Shown here piece by piece: positions 16,521 to 24,588 of a stretch of 33,992 bases of DNA. A model generated the notes under the pieces. The model did no database searches, was not told the origin of the DNA, and saw only the letters and a list, made by a program, of their open reading frames with translations. Source of the DNA: Deltaproteobacteria bacterium (GTDB lineage: Bacteria > Desulfobacterota > Syntrophobacteria > BM002); NCBI GenBank assembly GCA_020353155.1, contig CP070689.1, positions 652,690 to 686,681 of the forward strand, given 5' to 3'. A program made the position numbers and the translations under genes. The stretch's first letter is position 1. Every line of letters begins with the position of its first letter.

Positions 16521-17552
16521 ATGGATGTTCGTCAACGACTAGGTGAGTTGTTAATGGTTGGATTTATGGGTCAGGAGATGACTGCGGATCTGGCCTCCCA
16601 TATCCTCGAACTGCAGCCGGCCGGCCTTATATTCTTCAGCAGAAACATTAGAGATCCTGTACAGGTGGCTCGGCTTACCTGGGAAATTCAGAACCTGGCA
16701 CTACGAGAGCTCGGACGTCCTCTTTTCCTGGCTGTGGATCAAGAGGGGGGCTCTGTTGCCAGGATGGGCCCACCTTTCAGCCAAATTCCCCATGCCATCG
16801 ACCTCGGCAGCAGTGGTTCTGAACAGGCGAGCCATTATTATGGGATCACTGCCGGCGAGATGAGTCTTGTGGGTCTTAACTTGAACCTGGCGCCCGTTCT
16901 TGATGTCAGTTATGGGGAAGTTATGGAACGCCGTTCCTTTGGCCGGAACCCCTCTGTGGTTGCCCAATGTGGCATAGCAGCCATAAGGGCAACTCAGTCC
17001 GCTGGCATTATAGCCACCGCCAAACATTTTCCTGGTTTGGGTCGAACCCGAAAGGATCCACACCACGATTTGCCGGTGATATCAGCGGACAGAGATGAAC
17101 TTGATCGTTACGATCTACCGCCCTTCCAGGCTGCCATCCAGGCCGATGTGGCCTGCATGATGACTTCCCACACCATTTATACAGCTCTTGATCCAGAATA
17201 TCCCGGCACATTTTCCCGCGCCATTATCAGTGACCTGCTGCGGGATGAACTGGGCTTCGGTGGAGTGGTAATTACTGACGACCTGGAAATGGGAGCCGTG
17301 TTAGAGAGATATTCGCAAGGGGCTGCAACAATAGCAGCCCTCAAGGCCGGCGCTGATCTCCTGTTGGTTTGTAACGATCTTAAAAAAATATCTCAGACGG
17401 CCGAGGCACTGAGTAATGGCCTCGACCGCGGACTTCTTGACCCTGACGATTTAACTATTTCTCTGGCCAGGGTGGAAAAACTCAGAAGAGCATACCTTGA
17501 GCCAGTCAACCTCGCTGATGCTGAAGCTGTGGCCACTCATTTTAGCATTTGA
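16521..17552 (+). CDS. nagZ: Beta-N-acetylhexosaminidase NagZ (glycoside hydrolase family 3)
   Basis: 343 residues, cytoplasmic-type (no signal peptide). NagZ removes GlcNAc from anhydromuropeptides during peptidoglycan recycling. Signatures: LFLAVDQEGGSVARM (about 68-82), AKHFPGLGRTRKDPHHDLP (Lys168-His169, and the flexible catalytic His of the DPHHDLP loop about 181-182), and the nucleophile region VITDDLEMGAV (Asp253/254). It matches the family in length (about 340). GAGG lies nine bases before the ATG. Divergent from murU-amgK, which act on later products of the same recycling route. The frame ends 48 bases before the convergent yihY gene. Confidence 0.95.
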   Translation: MDVRQRLGELLMVGFMGQEMTADLASHILELQPAGLIFFSRNIRDPVQVARLTWEIQNLALRELGRPLFLAVDQEGGSVARMGPPFSQIPHAIDLGSSGSEQASHYYGITAGEMSLVGLNLNLAPVLDVSYGEVMERRSFGRNPSVVAQCGIAAIRATQSAGIIATAKHFPGLGRTRKDPHHDLPVISADRDELDRYDLPPFQAAIQADVACMMTSHTIYTALDPEYPGTFSRAIISDLLRDELGFGGVVITDDLEMGAVLERYSQGAATIAALKAGADLLLVCNDLKKISQTAEALSNGLDRGLLDPDDLTISLARVEKLRRAYLEPVNLADAEAVATHFSI

Positions 17553-17600
17553 TTTAACTTCTTGCTCTTAACGGGCTTAACCAAGATTTTATTTTATCTT

Positions 17601-18980
17601 CTAGCCCGCATCGGTTAATTGCTTGGCCTCCTCTAAATCGTCAGTCTCGTCTTTTTTAGAACCAAATTCTTCTTTGACTCTTGCCAACAGATCGGCAAGA
17701 CTGAGATCTTCCACTCCCTTTTTACCCTCCTCACGTACGAGTTTCAGCACCTCCAAAATAATCTTCCCGTATCCTTCAGTTCCTGTGGATTCCGGAACGG
17801 ATTCTCTCTGCTCCAATCCTTCCACCAAATCAAAAACCATAAGGTGCTTCATATCCTTAGCTGGAAGAACTTCGTACCCATTCTCGCCACCGCCCTTTAA
17901 AGCCCCCATATTTTCCATAATACCTAAAAGCGCTCTTGTTTCGTCTGCTGGCACATTCAGCTCCTCCGCCAATTCCATTATTGTTGGCGGCGACTTACCC
18001 GCCTCGAACCTTTCACCTACAAGTAGCAGCAATTGTAAACCCCAGTAGCTTCTGTTCACCGTAGGTTGAGCCCGCCAGCGCTGCCTCAAACGGAATAGCG
18101 CTAGATTCTGGTGGGCAAAGGCAATCTCCGCCCCTAATAGCAAAATAATCCAGCTGACAAATATCCAAATAAGCAGCATAGGAAGCTGTGAAAGGGCGCC
18201 GTAGATTGCTCCGTAGGTGCTGAAACCAAACTGATAATGGATATAGGCCCATTGACAAAACTGCCAGAGGGTGCCACCTATGATTCCGCCAGCGGAGGCG
18301 GATATCGGATTAACCCGGGTATTGGGCATGAAAAGATATATAAAGGAAAAGGCCAACCACATAACGAAGAAAGGCGCTATTTTTAGTAGGTAAACATATA
18401 TTCTACTTAGTAGATCTATGCTTAGGAATTCCTGGGTTACCAGGTGACTCTTGACAAAAGTCATCAAACTCAAGGACACGAACATTGCCACCGGCAGAAT
18501 CACCAACAGTCCCAGATAATCACTGCATTTTCTCAGCCAAGGCCTACCTCGATCCACTTGCCAGATCTGGTTAAAGGCCATTTCAATGTTGGTAAGCACC
18601 AGAATCATAGTGAGAAAAAGAAAGGTTATCCCCAGAGTCCCCAGCGAGCCCACATGGATGCGGGAAACATACTCCATTATGCGTTCGGTTATTGGATGGG
18701 ATCCGCCGGTAAGCCTTTCAAGAAAAAATGGCTCTAGCGCTCTTTGCACGCCCAGTCCCTTTAGGAGAGCAAACATAAGGGCCAGCAGAGGCACTAGAGT
18801 TAGAAGGGTGGTATAGGTTAAACCTGAGGCTCGCAGTAAACTGCTATCTCGCCAGAACTCCCGCCAAACATACATTGCTAGCTGCAGCTGTTTGTAGACT
18901 ATACCCTTGAGGCGTGGGAGTTTATCGACTTCAATTAGCCAAACGTCATTGGTGAGAAATTTACGGGTACGGCAGAACAT
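17601..18980 (-). CDS. YihY/UPF0761 family inner-membrane protein
   Basis: 459 residues. Five or six hydrophobic helices between about residues 50 and 295, with family motifs [40 protein letters not shown] and [20 protein letters not shown]. After the membrane part, residues 320-390 look like a winged-helix domain ([20 protein letters not shown]), followed by an acidic, charged tail of about 70 residues. The family was once called 'ribonuclease BN', an assignment later withdrawn; its function is still not settled. The C-terminal DNA-binding-like domain is common in delta- and gammaproteobacterial versions. Single gene, convergent with nagZ and divergent from ssb. Confidence 0.9.
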   Translation of the reverse strand: MFCRTRKFLTNDVWLIEVDKLPRLKGIVYKQLQLAMYVWREFWRDSSLLRASGLTYTTLLTLVPLLALMFALLKGLGVQRALEPFFLERLTGGSHPITERIMEYVSRIHVGSLGTLGITFLFLTMILVLTNIEMAFNQIWQVDRGRPWLRKCSDYLGLLVILPVAMFVSLSLMTFVKSHLVTQEFLSIDLLSRIYVYLLKIAPFFVMWLAFSFIYLFMPNTRVNPISASAGGIIGGTLWQFCQWAYIHYQFGFSTYGAIYGALSQLPMLLIWIFVSWIILLLGAEIAFAHQNLALFRLRQRWRAQPTVNRSYWGLQLLLLVGERFEAGKSPPTIMELAEELNVPADETRALLGIMENMGALKGGGENGYEVLPAKDMKHLMVFDLVEGLEQRESVPESTGTEGYGKIILEVLKLVREEGKKGVEDLSLADLLARVKEEFGSKKDETDDLEEAKQLTDAG

Positions 18981-19069
18981 CGTACTTTACTCGCTCTGTT
19001 ATATCTGTTTGGTGGAAAGTTTACATTTGTATAAGCAAGAATTCTGCCAACCTCAGTCCCATTTCCTTC

Positions 19070-19097
19070 TTGTTCTGCTGGTTTTATATGATAGAAT
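19070..19097 (+). promoter_or_regulatory. Extended -10 promoter for ssb
   Basis: TTGTTC (19070-19075), a 16-base spacer, then TGATAGAAT, in which TAGAAT (19092-19097) is the -10 and the TGn extension is present. Transcription would start near 19104, about 19 bases before the ssb ATG. Confidence 0.6.
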
Positions 19098-19122
19098 CTT
19101 GCCACTCAAAGGGAGGGTGAAT

Positions 19123-19539
19123 ATGGCGTCTTTAAATCGTGTGCTTTTGATTGGGAACCTGGGTGCAGATCCGGAATTGAGTTACACCCCTAGCGGCACT
19201 GCCAAAGCTACTATAAGGCTGGCCACCCACGAAGTCTGGACCAACAGGGAAGGAGAAAAGGGAGAACGCACCGAATGGCATCGGGTTATTGCTTGGGGAA
19301 GACTGGCAGAAATTTGCGGCGAGTATTTAACCAAGGGCAGACAGATCTTCATAGAGGGACGACTGCAAACACGTTCCTGGGAAGATCGGGACGGCAACAA
19401 GCGTTGGACTACGGAAATTGTCGCCAACAATATGCAAATGCTCGGTAGTCCCCGTGGAACCCCCTCAGAAACAGAGTTGCCCCCGGCCGATATGGACGCA
19501 CCTGATCTGCCGGAACCGGATGACGATATTCCTTTCTAG
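19123..19539 (+). CDS. ssb: Single-stranded DNA-binding protein
   Basis: 138 residues. OB-fold entry [15 protein letters not shown], then [40 protein letters not shown] and [19 protein letters not shown], all family hallmarks. The short linker ends in the acidic tip PEPDDDIPF, the conserved docking peptide for partner enzymes. The ATG at 19123 has GGGAGGG six bases upstream; the frame is open further up to 18907 but that part overlaps yihY and encodes nothing recognisable. Coats single-stranded DNA in replication and repair. Confidence 0.97.
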   Translation: MASLNRVLLIGNLGADPELSYTPSGTAKATIRLATHEVWTNREGEKGERTEWHRVIAWGRLAEICGEYLTKGRQIFIEGRLQTRSWEDRDGNKRWTTEIVANNMQMLGSPRGTPSETELPPADMDAPDLPEPDDDIPF

Positions 19540-19586
19540 CCCGGATGTTTCATGAATTTCCGTAGCGAGGCCGTGTATATGGGCTG
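19540..19586 (+). repeat. Dispersed repeat copy after ssb
   Basis: The sequence beginning CCCGGATGTTTCATGAATTT immediately after the ssb stop matches the stretch at 23433-23480 at roughly three bases in four, including the blocks GGAT-TTTC, TCCGT-GCGAG-CCGT and ATGGGC-GG. The second end of an element was not found here. Confidence 0.55.
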
Positions 19587-19653
19587 GTAAGGTCTGTGGA
19601 ATTGCAGCTGAGGCTGGACAGTGCCCTGCTCTGGGGGAGGGAATGTAAATCCA

Positions 19654-19672
19654 GCTAGACATTGGGTCTAGC
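19654..19672. terminator. Hairpin between convergent ssb and tatA
   Basis: GCTAGAC and GTCTAGC form a perfect 7-base stem with a 5-base loop. There is no strong T-run (plus side continues CGTCAGTTGCTCTTTT). It may act as a weak bidirectional terminator. Confidence 0.35.
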
Positions 19673-19696
19673 CGTCAGTTGCTCTTTTGCCAGTGG

Positions 19697-19897
19697 TTAG
19701 ACCTCCTCCTGTTTCTCCTCAATCTTGGGTTTCTCGCTTTTGTCTTCCACCTCTTCCGAGCCAGACGATGCCTTCCTGAAATTCTTGATACCCTTGCCGA
19801 GTCCCGCACCAATTTCTGGTAACTTCCCGGCACCAAAAATTATCAAGATAATCACCAGGATTACCAGCAACTCGGGCATGCCGATTCCGCCAATCAT
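19697..19897 (-). CDS. tatA: Sec-independent protein translocase TatA
   Basis: 66 residues. One N-terminal membrane helix ([19 protein letters not shown]) with the conserved Phe-Gly hinge, then the amphipathic helix [15 protein letters not shown] and an acidic/basic tail, the standard TatA layout. The ATG at 19897 follows AAGGAG with eight bases between; an upstream extension to 19996 overlaps the previous gene and was discarded. TatA forms the pore for export of folded, often cofactor-bearing proteins. It is the last gene of the tetrapyrrole cluster. TatB/TatC are not in the window. Confidence 0.93.
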   Translation of the reverse strand: MIGGIGMPELLVILVIILIIFGAGKLPEIGAGLGKGIKNFRKASSGSEEVEDKSEKPKIEEKQEEV

Positions 19898-19931
19898 ATC
19901 TCGCTCCTTCCTATACCCCGACCACCAGTTC

Positions 19932-20321
19932 CTACCACAAACCCTCGAACTCATGCAATAACTTGATGAACTCCTTAGAGTTGCGGTAGTGGTCAAGAGC
20001 TTTCTGGTGCTGCAACCAAGTCCGCCAGATCTCTATCCACTCCTGATTGTGCCAATAGCTTTTGCCTCCCGCTGCTCCCGTGGTGAGTTCGAGGTAAACC
20101 TTATATTCGTCAATACAGCCGGAGCACAGTGGATAAGGCAATGGGGAATGCTGTCTGTCCTCAGGTTGCTCGATCTGCGTGCCGCACCTAGAGCATTTGA
20201 GCTGACACCGGGCGCATTGGAGGACCTTTTTTAGTACCTCGAGCTTCTCTTCGGTCAGTCCGTTGGTTTTTTCACTTTGTTGCTGCTGGCGCCGCTTTTC
20301 AAATTCAATGATGTCTGCCAC
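19932..20321 (-). CDS. Small zinc-ribbon-like protein of unknown function
   Basis: 129 residues. Six cysteines lie in three CxxC-type pairs: Cys36-Cys39, Cys43-Cys46 and Cys66-Cys69, pointing to one or two zinc sites. An N-terminal charged helix precedes them, and the C-terminal part is rich in Trp and aromatic residues ([19 protein letters not shown]). No signal peptide or membrane helix. GTG start with GGAGGG six bases upstream. It lies 55 bases after hemA and 34 bases before tatA on the same strand, so it probably belongs to the same transcript. I do not recognise a named family. Zinc binding is inferred from the Cys spacing only. Confidence 0.8.
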   Translation of the reverse strand: MADIIEFEKRRQQQQSEKTNGLTEEKLEVLKKVLQCARCQLKCSRCGTQIEQPEDRQHSPLPYPLCSGCIDEYKVYLELTTGAAGGKSYWHNQEWIEIWRTWLQHQKALDHYRNSKEFIKLLHEFEGLW

Positions 20322-20376
20322 GCCAACCCTCCGCTCTTAGATTAAGCCTTTAAAGTTTATATTAATTTCCACACTA

Positions 20377-21705
20377 TCATGACGCCTTGTCTGAATCAAG
20401 CGATAGCTGATCCTCTCCCTCTTCCGTCTCAGGTTGATCCTCATCCAAATGGAACAATTTGCGGGCAACGTCCAGGTAAAAGTCTTTGCGCGACCTGGTG
20501 CTGATGCGTTTGAGGAAAAGAATGGGATCATGAAGCAATTTACTAACTACAGACTGAGTCAGAACATGAATGGCCTCAATCTCCCCTCCCGAGAGAGAAT
20601 CGAGCTGGCTGAGAGTCTTGTGAACTTCGGCCTCCCTGATCTCCTCCGCCTTCTCTCGCAGGGATACAATGGTGGGAACAACCTCGAGTGTTCTCAGCCA
20701 TGCGTCAAATTTCAACGCCTCCCCTGCAATAATGTGCTCCGCCCTCCCCGCTTCTTTGATTCGCTCAGCCCGATTAATCTCGACAATACCTTGCAAATCA
20801 TCGATATTGTATAGATACACATTGTCTATGTGGTTTACATCGGGATCGATATCACGGGGGACTGCAATATCTATAAAGAACAGCGGCCGATTGCGCCGCG
20901 CCCTCATCCGCTTCCTTACTTGCTCACTGGTCAAAATGGGCTCGGGTGAACCTGTGGAGCTGATAATAATGTCGATCTTTCTTAGCTCCTCTGCAAATTC
21001 CTCCCATGGTACTGTGGACCCGTTGAACCTTCTGGCCAGAGCCAAGGCTCTCTCAAGAGTGCGGTTGGCTACGACGATACGTTCTACCCCATTGGTAAGA
21101 AGATGTTCTGCAGCCAGTTCAGCCATCTCTCCGGCACCAATAAGCAGAGCTATTTTCCCCTGCAACTCTCCGAATATCTTTTTGGCAAGCTCAACCGCCG
21201 CATAGCTAATCGAAACAGCGCTGCTTCCTATGCGGGTCTCTGTGCGCACTCGCTTGGCCACAGAAAATGACTTATGGAGAAGCCTGTTGAGGATCACTCC
21301 AGATGCCTTGACCTCAGTAGCCTGGCGATAAGCATCCTTGATCTGGCCCAGAATCTGAGGTTCACCCACCACCATAGAATCCAGACTGCATGCAACTCTA
21401 AACAGGTGCTTGACGGCATCTTGATCAATGTAAGTATAGAGATAGGGTTTTAGTGCCGCCCCTGTCTGACCATAAATTCCCGCCAGCAAACCTACCACAG
21501 CACTGATGCCCTCATCCAATCTTGGGGTGGTGAATAGCACTTCCATCCGGTTGCAGGTAGAAAGATAAAAAGACTCCCTCAGAGATGGAAGTCGGGCAAG
21601 ATCGGACAGCGGCCCCTTGCTATCCACACAAACAATATTAAACCTCTCCCGGATTTCCACCGGTGCGGTTTTATGGTTCAATCCTATGAGAACGATACGA
21701 TCCAT
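20377..21705 (-). CDS. hemA: Glutamyl-tRNA reductase
   Basis: 442 residues. First step of the C5 route to 5-aminolevulinate, reducing glutamyl-tRNA with NADPH. The catalytic Cys is in LSTCNRMEVLF (Cys51), the N-terminal LIGLNHKTAPVEIRERF is diagnostic, GEPQILGQIKDAYRQA follows, and the NADPH site is LLIGAGEMAELAAEHL. FFIDIAVPRDIDP and a C-terminal dimerisation helix complete the protein. The frame starts at a TTG at 21714 directly after the ccsA stop; the ATG at 21705 gives the usual MDRIVLIGLNH. It follows a CcsA/HemX-like gene, as in many bacteria where HemX modulates HemA levels. Confidence 0.97.
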   Translation of the reverse strand: MDRIVLIGLNHKTAPVEIRERFNIVCVDSKGPLSDLARLPSLRESFYLSTCNRMEVLFTTPRLDEGISAVVGLLAGIYGQTGAALKPYLYTYIDQDAVKHLFRVACSLDSMVVGEPQILGQIKDAYRQATEVKASGVILNRLLHKSFSVAKRVRTETRIGSSAVSISYAAVELAKKIFGELQGKIALLIGAGEMAELAAEHLLTNGVERIVVANRTLERALALARRFNGSTVPWEEFAEELRKIDIIISSTGSPEPILTSEQVRKRMRARRNRPLFFIDIAVPRDIDPDVNHIDNVYLYNIDDLQGIVEINRAERIKEAGRAEHIIAGEALKFDAWLRTLEVVPTIVSLREKAEEIREAEVHKTLSQLDSLSGGEIEAIHVLTQSVVSKLLHDPILFLKRISTRSRKDFYLDVARKLFHLDEDQPETEEGEDQLSLDSDKAS

Positions 21706-21714
21706 AGTGTTCAA

Positions 21715-22545
21715 CTAACCAAACCTAAAACCGTGATGGCCCTTGAGTATAAGACTCGCACCAACGAAGGTCACCAAAATAACAGTAAAACCGATAATTG
21801 CCATAATGGCTGCCCGTCGGCCTCGCCATCCCACCGCCAACCGCTCATGGAGTAGCACCGCATAGATCAGCCAGGTAATCACAGCGAGAATCTCCTTGGG
21901 GTCCCAATGCCAGAAGGAGCGTAAGACGGCACCGGCGTAAACGAAACCTGAGATAAGCCCTATAGTGATAAGAGGAAAACCGAAAGTTAGGCAAACGTAG
22001 TTGATTGAATCCAGCGTTTCAAGAGAGGGCAAGCGCCGATAAAGAAGTCCAAAACTCTTTGTCTTTATCTGTCGTTCCTGGAGCAGGTACATAATGCCGG
22101 CGCAGAAGGCCAGGGCAAATATGGCATTGCCGATGAATATGGTGGTCACGTGTAGGGTCAGCCAGAAACTCTTGAATAGTTGGCTGGTGGGAATTATCCT
22201 CCCCGGGATGGCAGATGAAAGGATCATGAAAATTACGGCCAATGGTGAGACGAAGGTGCCCAAAACGCGGATGTTGAATTTCAACTGGAAGGCGAGGTAA
22301 CTACCCACAATAGCCCAGGCAAAAAGGGAAAAAGTCTGGGGCAAGGTGGTTACCGGCATCTGCCTTATTTGGCTTACAAGTAGAGCTAGACCGAGAGAGT
22401 GGCTGAGAAATCCTGCCAGGAGAAAAGCATAGGCAACCCGGTGTATGATCAATTCTGTACGAACAACGTAGATAAGATAGCCGACCGTCCCCACTGAATA
22501 AAGCAGGGTGGTTACAATTGAGAAGAGAAAAAGGGACTCATTCAC
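21715..22545 (-). CDS. CcsA/HemX-type inner-membrane protein (cytochrome c assembly)
   Basis: 276 residues, about eight membrane helices. The core motif of the haem-handling CcsA/CcmC family appears as FWHWDPKEILAVITW (about 211-225), the WWD-like loop, with conserved histidines such as His49, His131 and His233. In the HemX group this protein is encoded next to hemA and affects haem synthesis; in system II cytochrome c biogenesis CcsA delivers haem. Sequence alone does not separate the two. It overlaps the upstream siroheme gene by four bases and is followed by hemA after ten bases or less, a tight operon. Confidence 0.87.
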   Translation of the reverse strand: MNESLFLFSIVTTLLYSVGTVGYLIYVVRTELIIHRVAYAFLLAGFLSHSLGLALLVSQIRQMPVTTLPQTFSLFAWAIVGSYLAFQLKFNIRVLGTFVSPLAVIFMILSSAIPGRIIPTSQLFKSFWLTLHVTTIFIGNAIFALAFCAGIMYLLQERQIKTKSFGLLYRRLPSLETLDSINYVCLTFGFPLITIGLISGFVYAGAVLRSFWHWDPKEILAVITWLIYAVLLHERLAVGWRGRRAAIMAIIGFTVILVTFVGASLILKGHHGFRFG

Positions 22546-23204
22546 CAGGAGATCTCCAACTCTTTGAGTGAATAGCCCGGCCCCATGACTGTCTGCAAAA
22601 GGTTGTCCACAGCCGCCAAATCTCCTCTCCGCACCAGCTCGAGCAGCTCTGATTTTACCAGTCCATCAAATTTTTCCTTGTTGGCTCGAGAGTCTTGACT
22701 TTCCTTGAGTAATCGGCTGCGCACCGCACCCATTATGTCGAGGAAGTTGGCATACTCCATCCCGAAACGCTGCTCCAGATCCTCCCGGATTTGACGCGCT
22801 AACGCCGGGCTTTTGCCCGCGGTGGAGATAGCCAGAGTCAAAGCGCCGCGCTGGATCAAGGCGGGGAGAATGAAGTTGCCTTCTTGAGGATAGTCAACCA
22901 CGTTGCAAAGAAGCCCGCGCTCTTCCGCATCCCTGGCTATTCGACTGTTGAGCTCGAGATCGTCGGTAGCCGCGATTACCAAGGAGCACCCTTCTAGCTG
23001 TTTTTCTTCATAATACTTTCCCACCAGGTCAACAGCCCCTTCCTGGATTTTCTCCTCCAGCCACTCCACCACCTCAGGTGAAACTAAAGCCACCGAGGCC
23101 CCGCAGCTCAGAAGCGTCTTAACCTTGCGCGCCCCTACTTCTCCGCCACCCACTACTAGACAGTTACGATTTTCTACTTTGAGGAAGATAGGGTAATAGC
23201 GCAC
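22542..23204 (-). CDS. Precorrin-2 dehydrogenase / sirohydrochlorin ferrochelatase (Met8/CysG-N type)
   Basis: 220 residues. Rossmann NAD site CLVVGGGEVGARKVKTLL (about 15-32), then VIAATDDLELNSRIARDAEE, LLCNVVDYPQEGNFILPALI and the diagnostic ISTAGKSPALARQIREDLE. It oxidises precorrin-2 and inserts iron to give sirohaem, cofactor of sulfite and nitrite reductases and, in many sulfate reducers, a precursor of haem by the alternative route. There is no uroporphyrinogen methyltransferase domain, so SUMT must be encoded elsewhere. GTG start. First gene of the cluster; upstream is a gene-free region. Confidence 0.93.
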   Translation of the reverse strand: MRYYPIFLKVENRNCLVVGGGEVGARKVKTLLSCGASVALVSPEVVEWLEEKIQEGAVDLVGKYYEEKQLEGCSLVIAATDDLELNSRIARDAEERGLLCNVVDYPQEGNFILPALIQRGALTLAISTAGKSPALARQIREDLEQRFGMEYANFLDIMGAVRSRLLKESQDSRANKEKFDGLVKSELLELVRRGDLAAVDNLLQTVMGPGYSLKELEISW

Positions 23205-23433
23205 AAATAAGATCTCAGAGCTAAAAAGATAGCTTAAAAAAGTAGAATACCGGTGACTTCTACCACATTACCAATGGTCGTCGCAAAAATCTGGGACCAT
23301 ATAAATATGTACTTTACCACAGGTGCAATTTGTAAAAGTATCAATTCTGTCAATCCAAATCAAGCAGAGAAATGCACAGCAACAAGCTTGACGAAGATTA
23401 CCAATCATTCTAACATACCGGCAAATTTACTGG
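23205..23433. other. Gene-free AT-rich region upstream of the siroheme/hemA operon
   Basis: Likely holds the promoter of the minus-strand cluster. The best candidate, TTGGTA with TATTCT on the minus strand (about 23240-23275), has a long 19-base spacer and is weak. No gene seen on either strand. Confidence 0.4.
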
Positions 23434-23643
23434 CCTGGATATTTCGTCAAAGTCCGTGGCGAGACCGTAAAAATGGGCGGGGCACCAGACTCCCGTCCCA
23501 GGTTAGCGCGGGATTGGTCCCGAGTCGTACTCGAATAGTGGATAGCAGGGTGAGCTTGTCCTCCTCGAAGGAATAACTGAGGACGCCCGGAAGGAAGTCC
23601 TTATCCGCTGTCCGCCTCAAGGGGATTGGTGAAACATCCAGGC
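23434..23643. mobile_element. MITE-like element with inverted ends, before plsC
   Basis: The left end GCCTGGATATTTCGTCAAAG (23434 on) and the right end, as reverse complement GCCTGGATGTTTCACCAA (ending 23643), are imperfect inverted repeats of about 24 bases around a 210 bp unit. The left end is also related to the repeat after ssb at 19540. The interior has no convincing gene; it contains AAGGA/TCCTT-type small hairpins and a frame on the minus strand that continues antisense into plsC. No clear target-site duplication was seen. It ends about 20 bases before the plsC start. Confidence 0.5.
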
Positions 23644-23662
23644 TAGACGCCCAGGTTGGGAA

Positions 23663-24433
23663 ATGCTCCGTTCTCTGCTGTTCTACATCATACTGTTCCT
23701 GGCTACAGCCTCTTGCAGTATTGCCGCCATCTGCGCCGCTCTCGTAACTCGCGGTGGCAATGGTTCTCATTTGGTAGGTCGGCTTTGGTCTCGGATCATG
23801 TTGTTTACTAGTGGGGTGAAGGTCCAGGTGGAGGGGCTGGAGAACATCAACCCGAAAGAATCCTATGTATTTGCTGCTAACCATCAAAGTCAATTCGACA
23901 TCTTCACTATACTCGGCTACCTTCCCACCCAGTTTCGCTGGCTCGCTAAAAAGGAGCTTTTCCGCATTCCTATATTCGGTGCTGCCATGAAAGTCGCTGG
24001 TTATATCCCCATCGATCGTAGTAACCGCAAAGAAGCCTTCAAGAGCATAGATCTGGCGGCGACCAGAGTTCGAGAGGGAACCTCTGTGGTTATTTTCCCC
24101 GAAGGAACCCGCAGCTTGGACGGCAAACTTCAGTCCTTTAAGAAGGGCGGCTTTCATCTAGCAATCAAATCCAAGCGTCCCATAGTCCCGGTTAGCATCA
24201 GTGGAGCTTTTTCAATTCTTCCCAAAAAGGGATTCAGGGTTCGCCCTCAGATTGTTAAGGTATATATTGGCGAACCTGTGCCCACCAAGGGTATAACACC
24301 ACAGAACAGAGATTGGTTGATCTCAGAAATTCGCCGGAGAATTCAAGAAAAACTGCCTGCCGAGGAGAAGGGCCAACCTGAACCTTTGAGAAGCCCTCCT
24401 GTTATGGCGGACTCAGAAGTGCCTACTCCCTAG
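23663..24433 (+). CDS. plsC: 1-acyl-sn-glycerol-3-phosphate acyltransferase PlsC
   Basis: 256 residues. It transfers the second acyl chain to lysophosphatidic acid in membrane lipid synthesis. N-terminal membrane helix (about 5-28), then the acyltransferase motifs: NHQSQFD (73-79, the HX4D catalytic pair), GYIPIDRSNR, VVIFPEGTRSLDG (143-155) and IVPVSISGAF. Length is normal. TTGGGAA just before the ATG serves as the ribosome site. The last about 10 residues (VMADSEVPTP) run into a short repeat array. Confidence 0.93.
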   Translation: MLRSLLFYIILFLATASCSIAAICAALVTRGGNGSHLVGRLWSRIMLFTSGVKVQVEGLENINPKESYVFAANHQSQFDIFTILGYLPTQFRWLAKKELFRIPIFGAAMKVAGYIPIDRSNRKEAFKSIDLAATRVREGTSVVIFPEGTRSLDGKLQSFKKGGFHLAIKSKRPIVPVSISGAFSILPKKGFRVRPQIVKVYIGEPVPTKGITPQNRDWLISEIRRRIQEKLPAEEKGQPEPLRSPPVMADSEVPTP

Positions 24434-24450
24434 TGCTTAGTGGGCAGAGC
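24415..24450. repeat. Short-word repeat at the 3' end of plsC
   Basis: AGTGCCTACTCCCTAGTGCT and TTAGTGGGCAG repeat the CTAGTGC/CTTAGTG words also seen in the 10992-11222 array. No inverted partner is evident here. Confidence 0.45.
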
Positions 24451-24457
24451 ACCGCGG

Positions 24458-24486
24458 TTGACACCGCATGTAACCTCTAGTATGAA
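24458..24486 (+). promoter_or_regulatory. Sigma70-type promoter for ftsK
   Basis: TTGACA (24458-24463), a 17-base spacer and TATGAA (24481-24486). The predicted transcription start is near 24493, giving a leader of about 95 bases before the ftsK ATG. Confidence 0.6.
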
Positions 24487-24588
24487 GGGTGGAAAATTCT
24501 TCGCCTTCGGGATTATGCCTAGACCGAGACGGAAAACGTGTCCTGTGTTCCAAGGTAGGCTTAGATATAGAAAGCGGCGGACAAATAT

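Noticed and set aside
17553..17600. Bidirectional terminator between nagZ and yihY
   Set aside because: There is a T-rich stretch, but no stem of more than four pairs could be formed upstream of it.
23447..24157. 236-codon frame on the minus strand, mostly antisense to plsC
   Set aside because: It has no recognisable motif, runs through the plsC coding region and the repeat element, and lacks a sensible start. PlsC on the plus strand has all family motifs.
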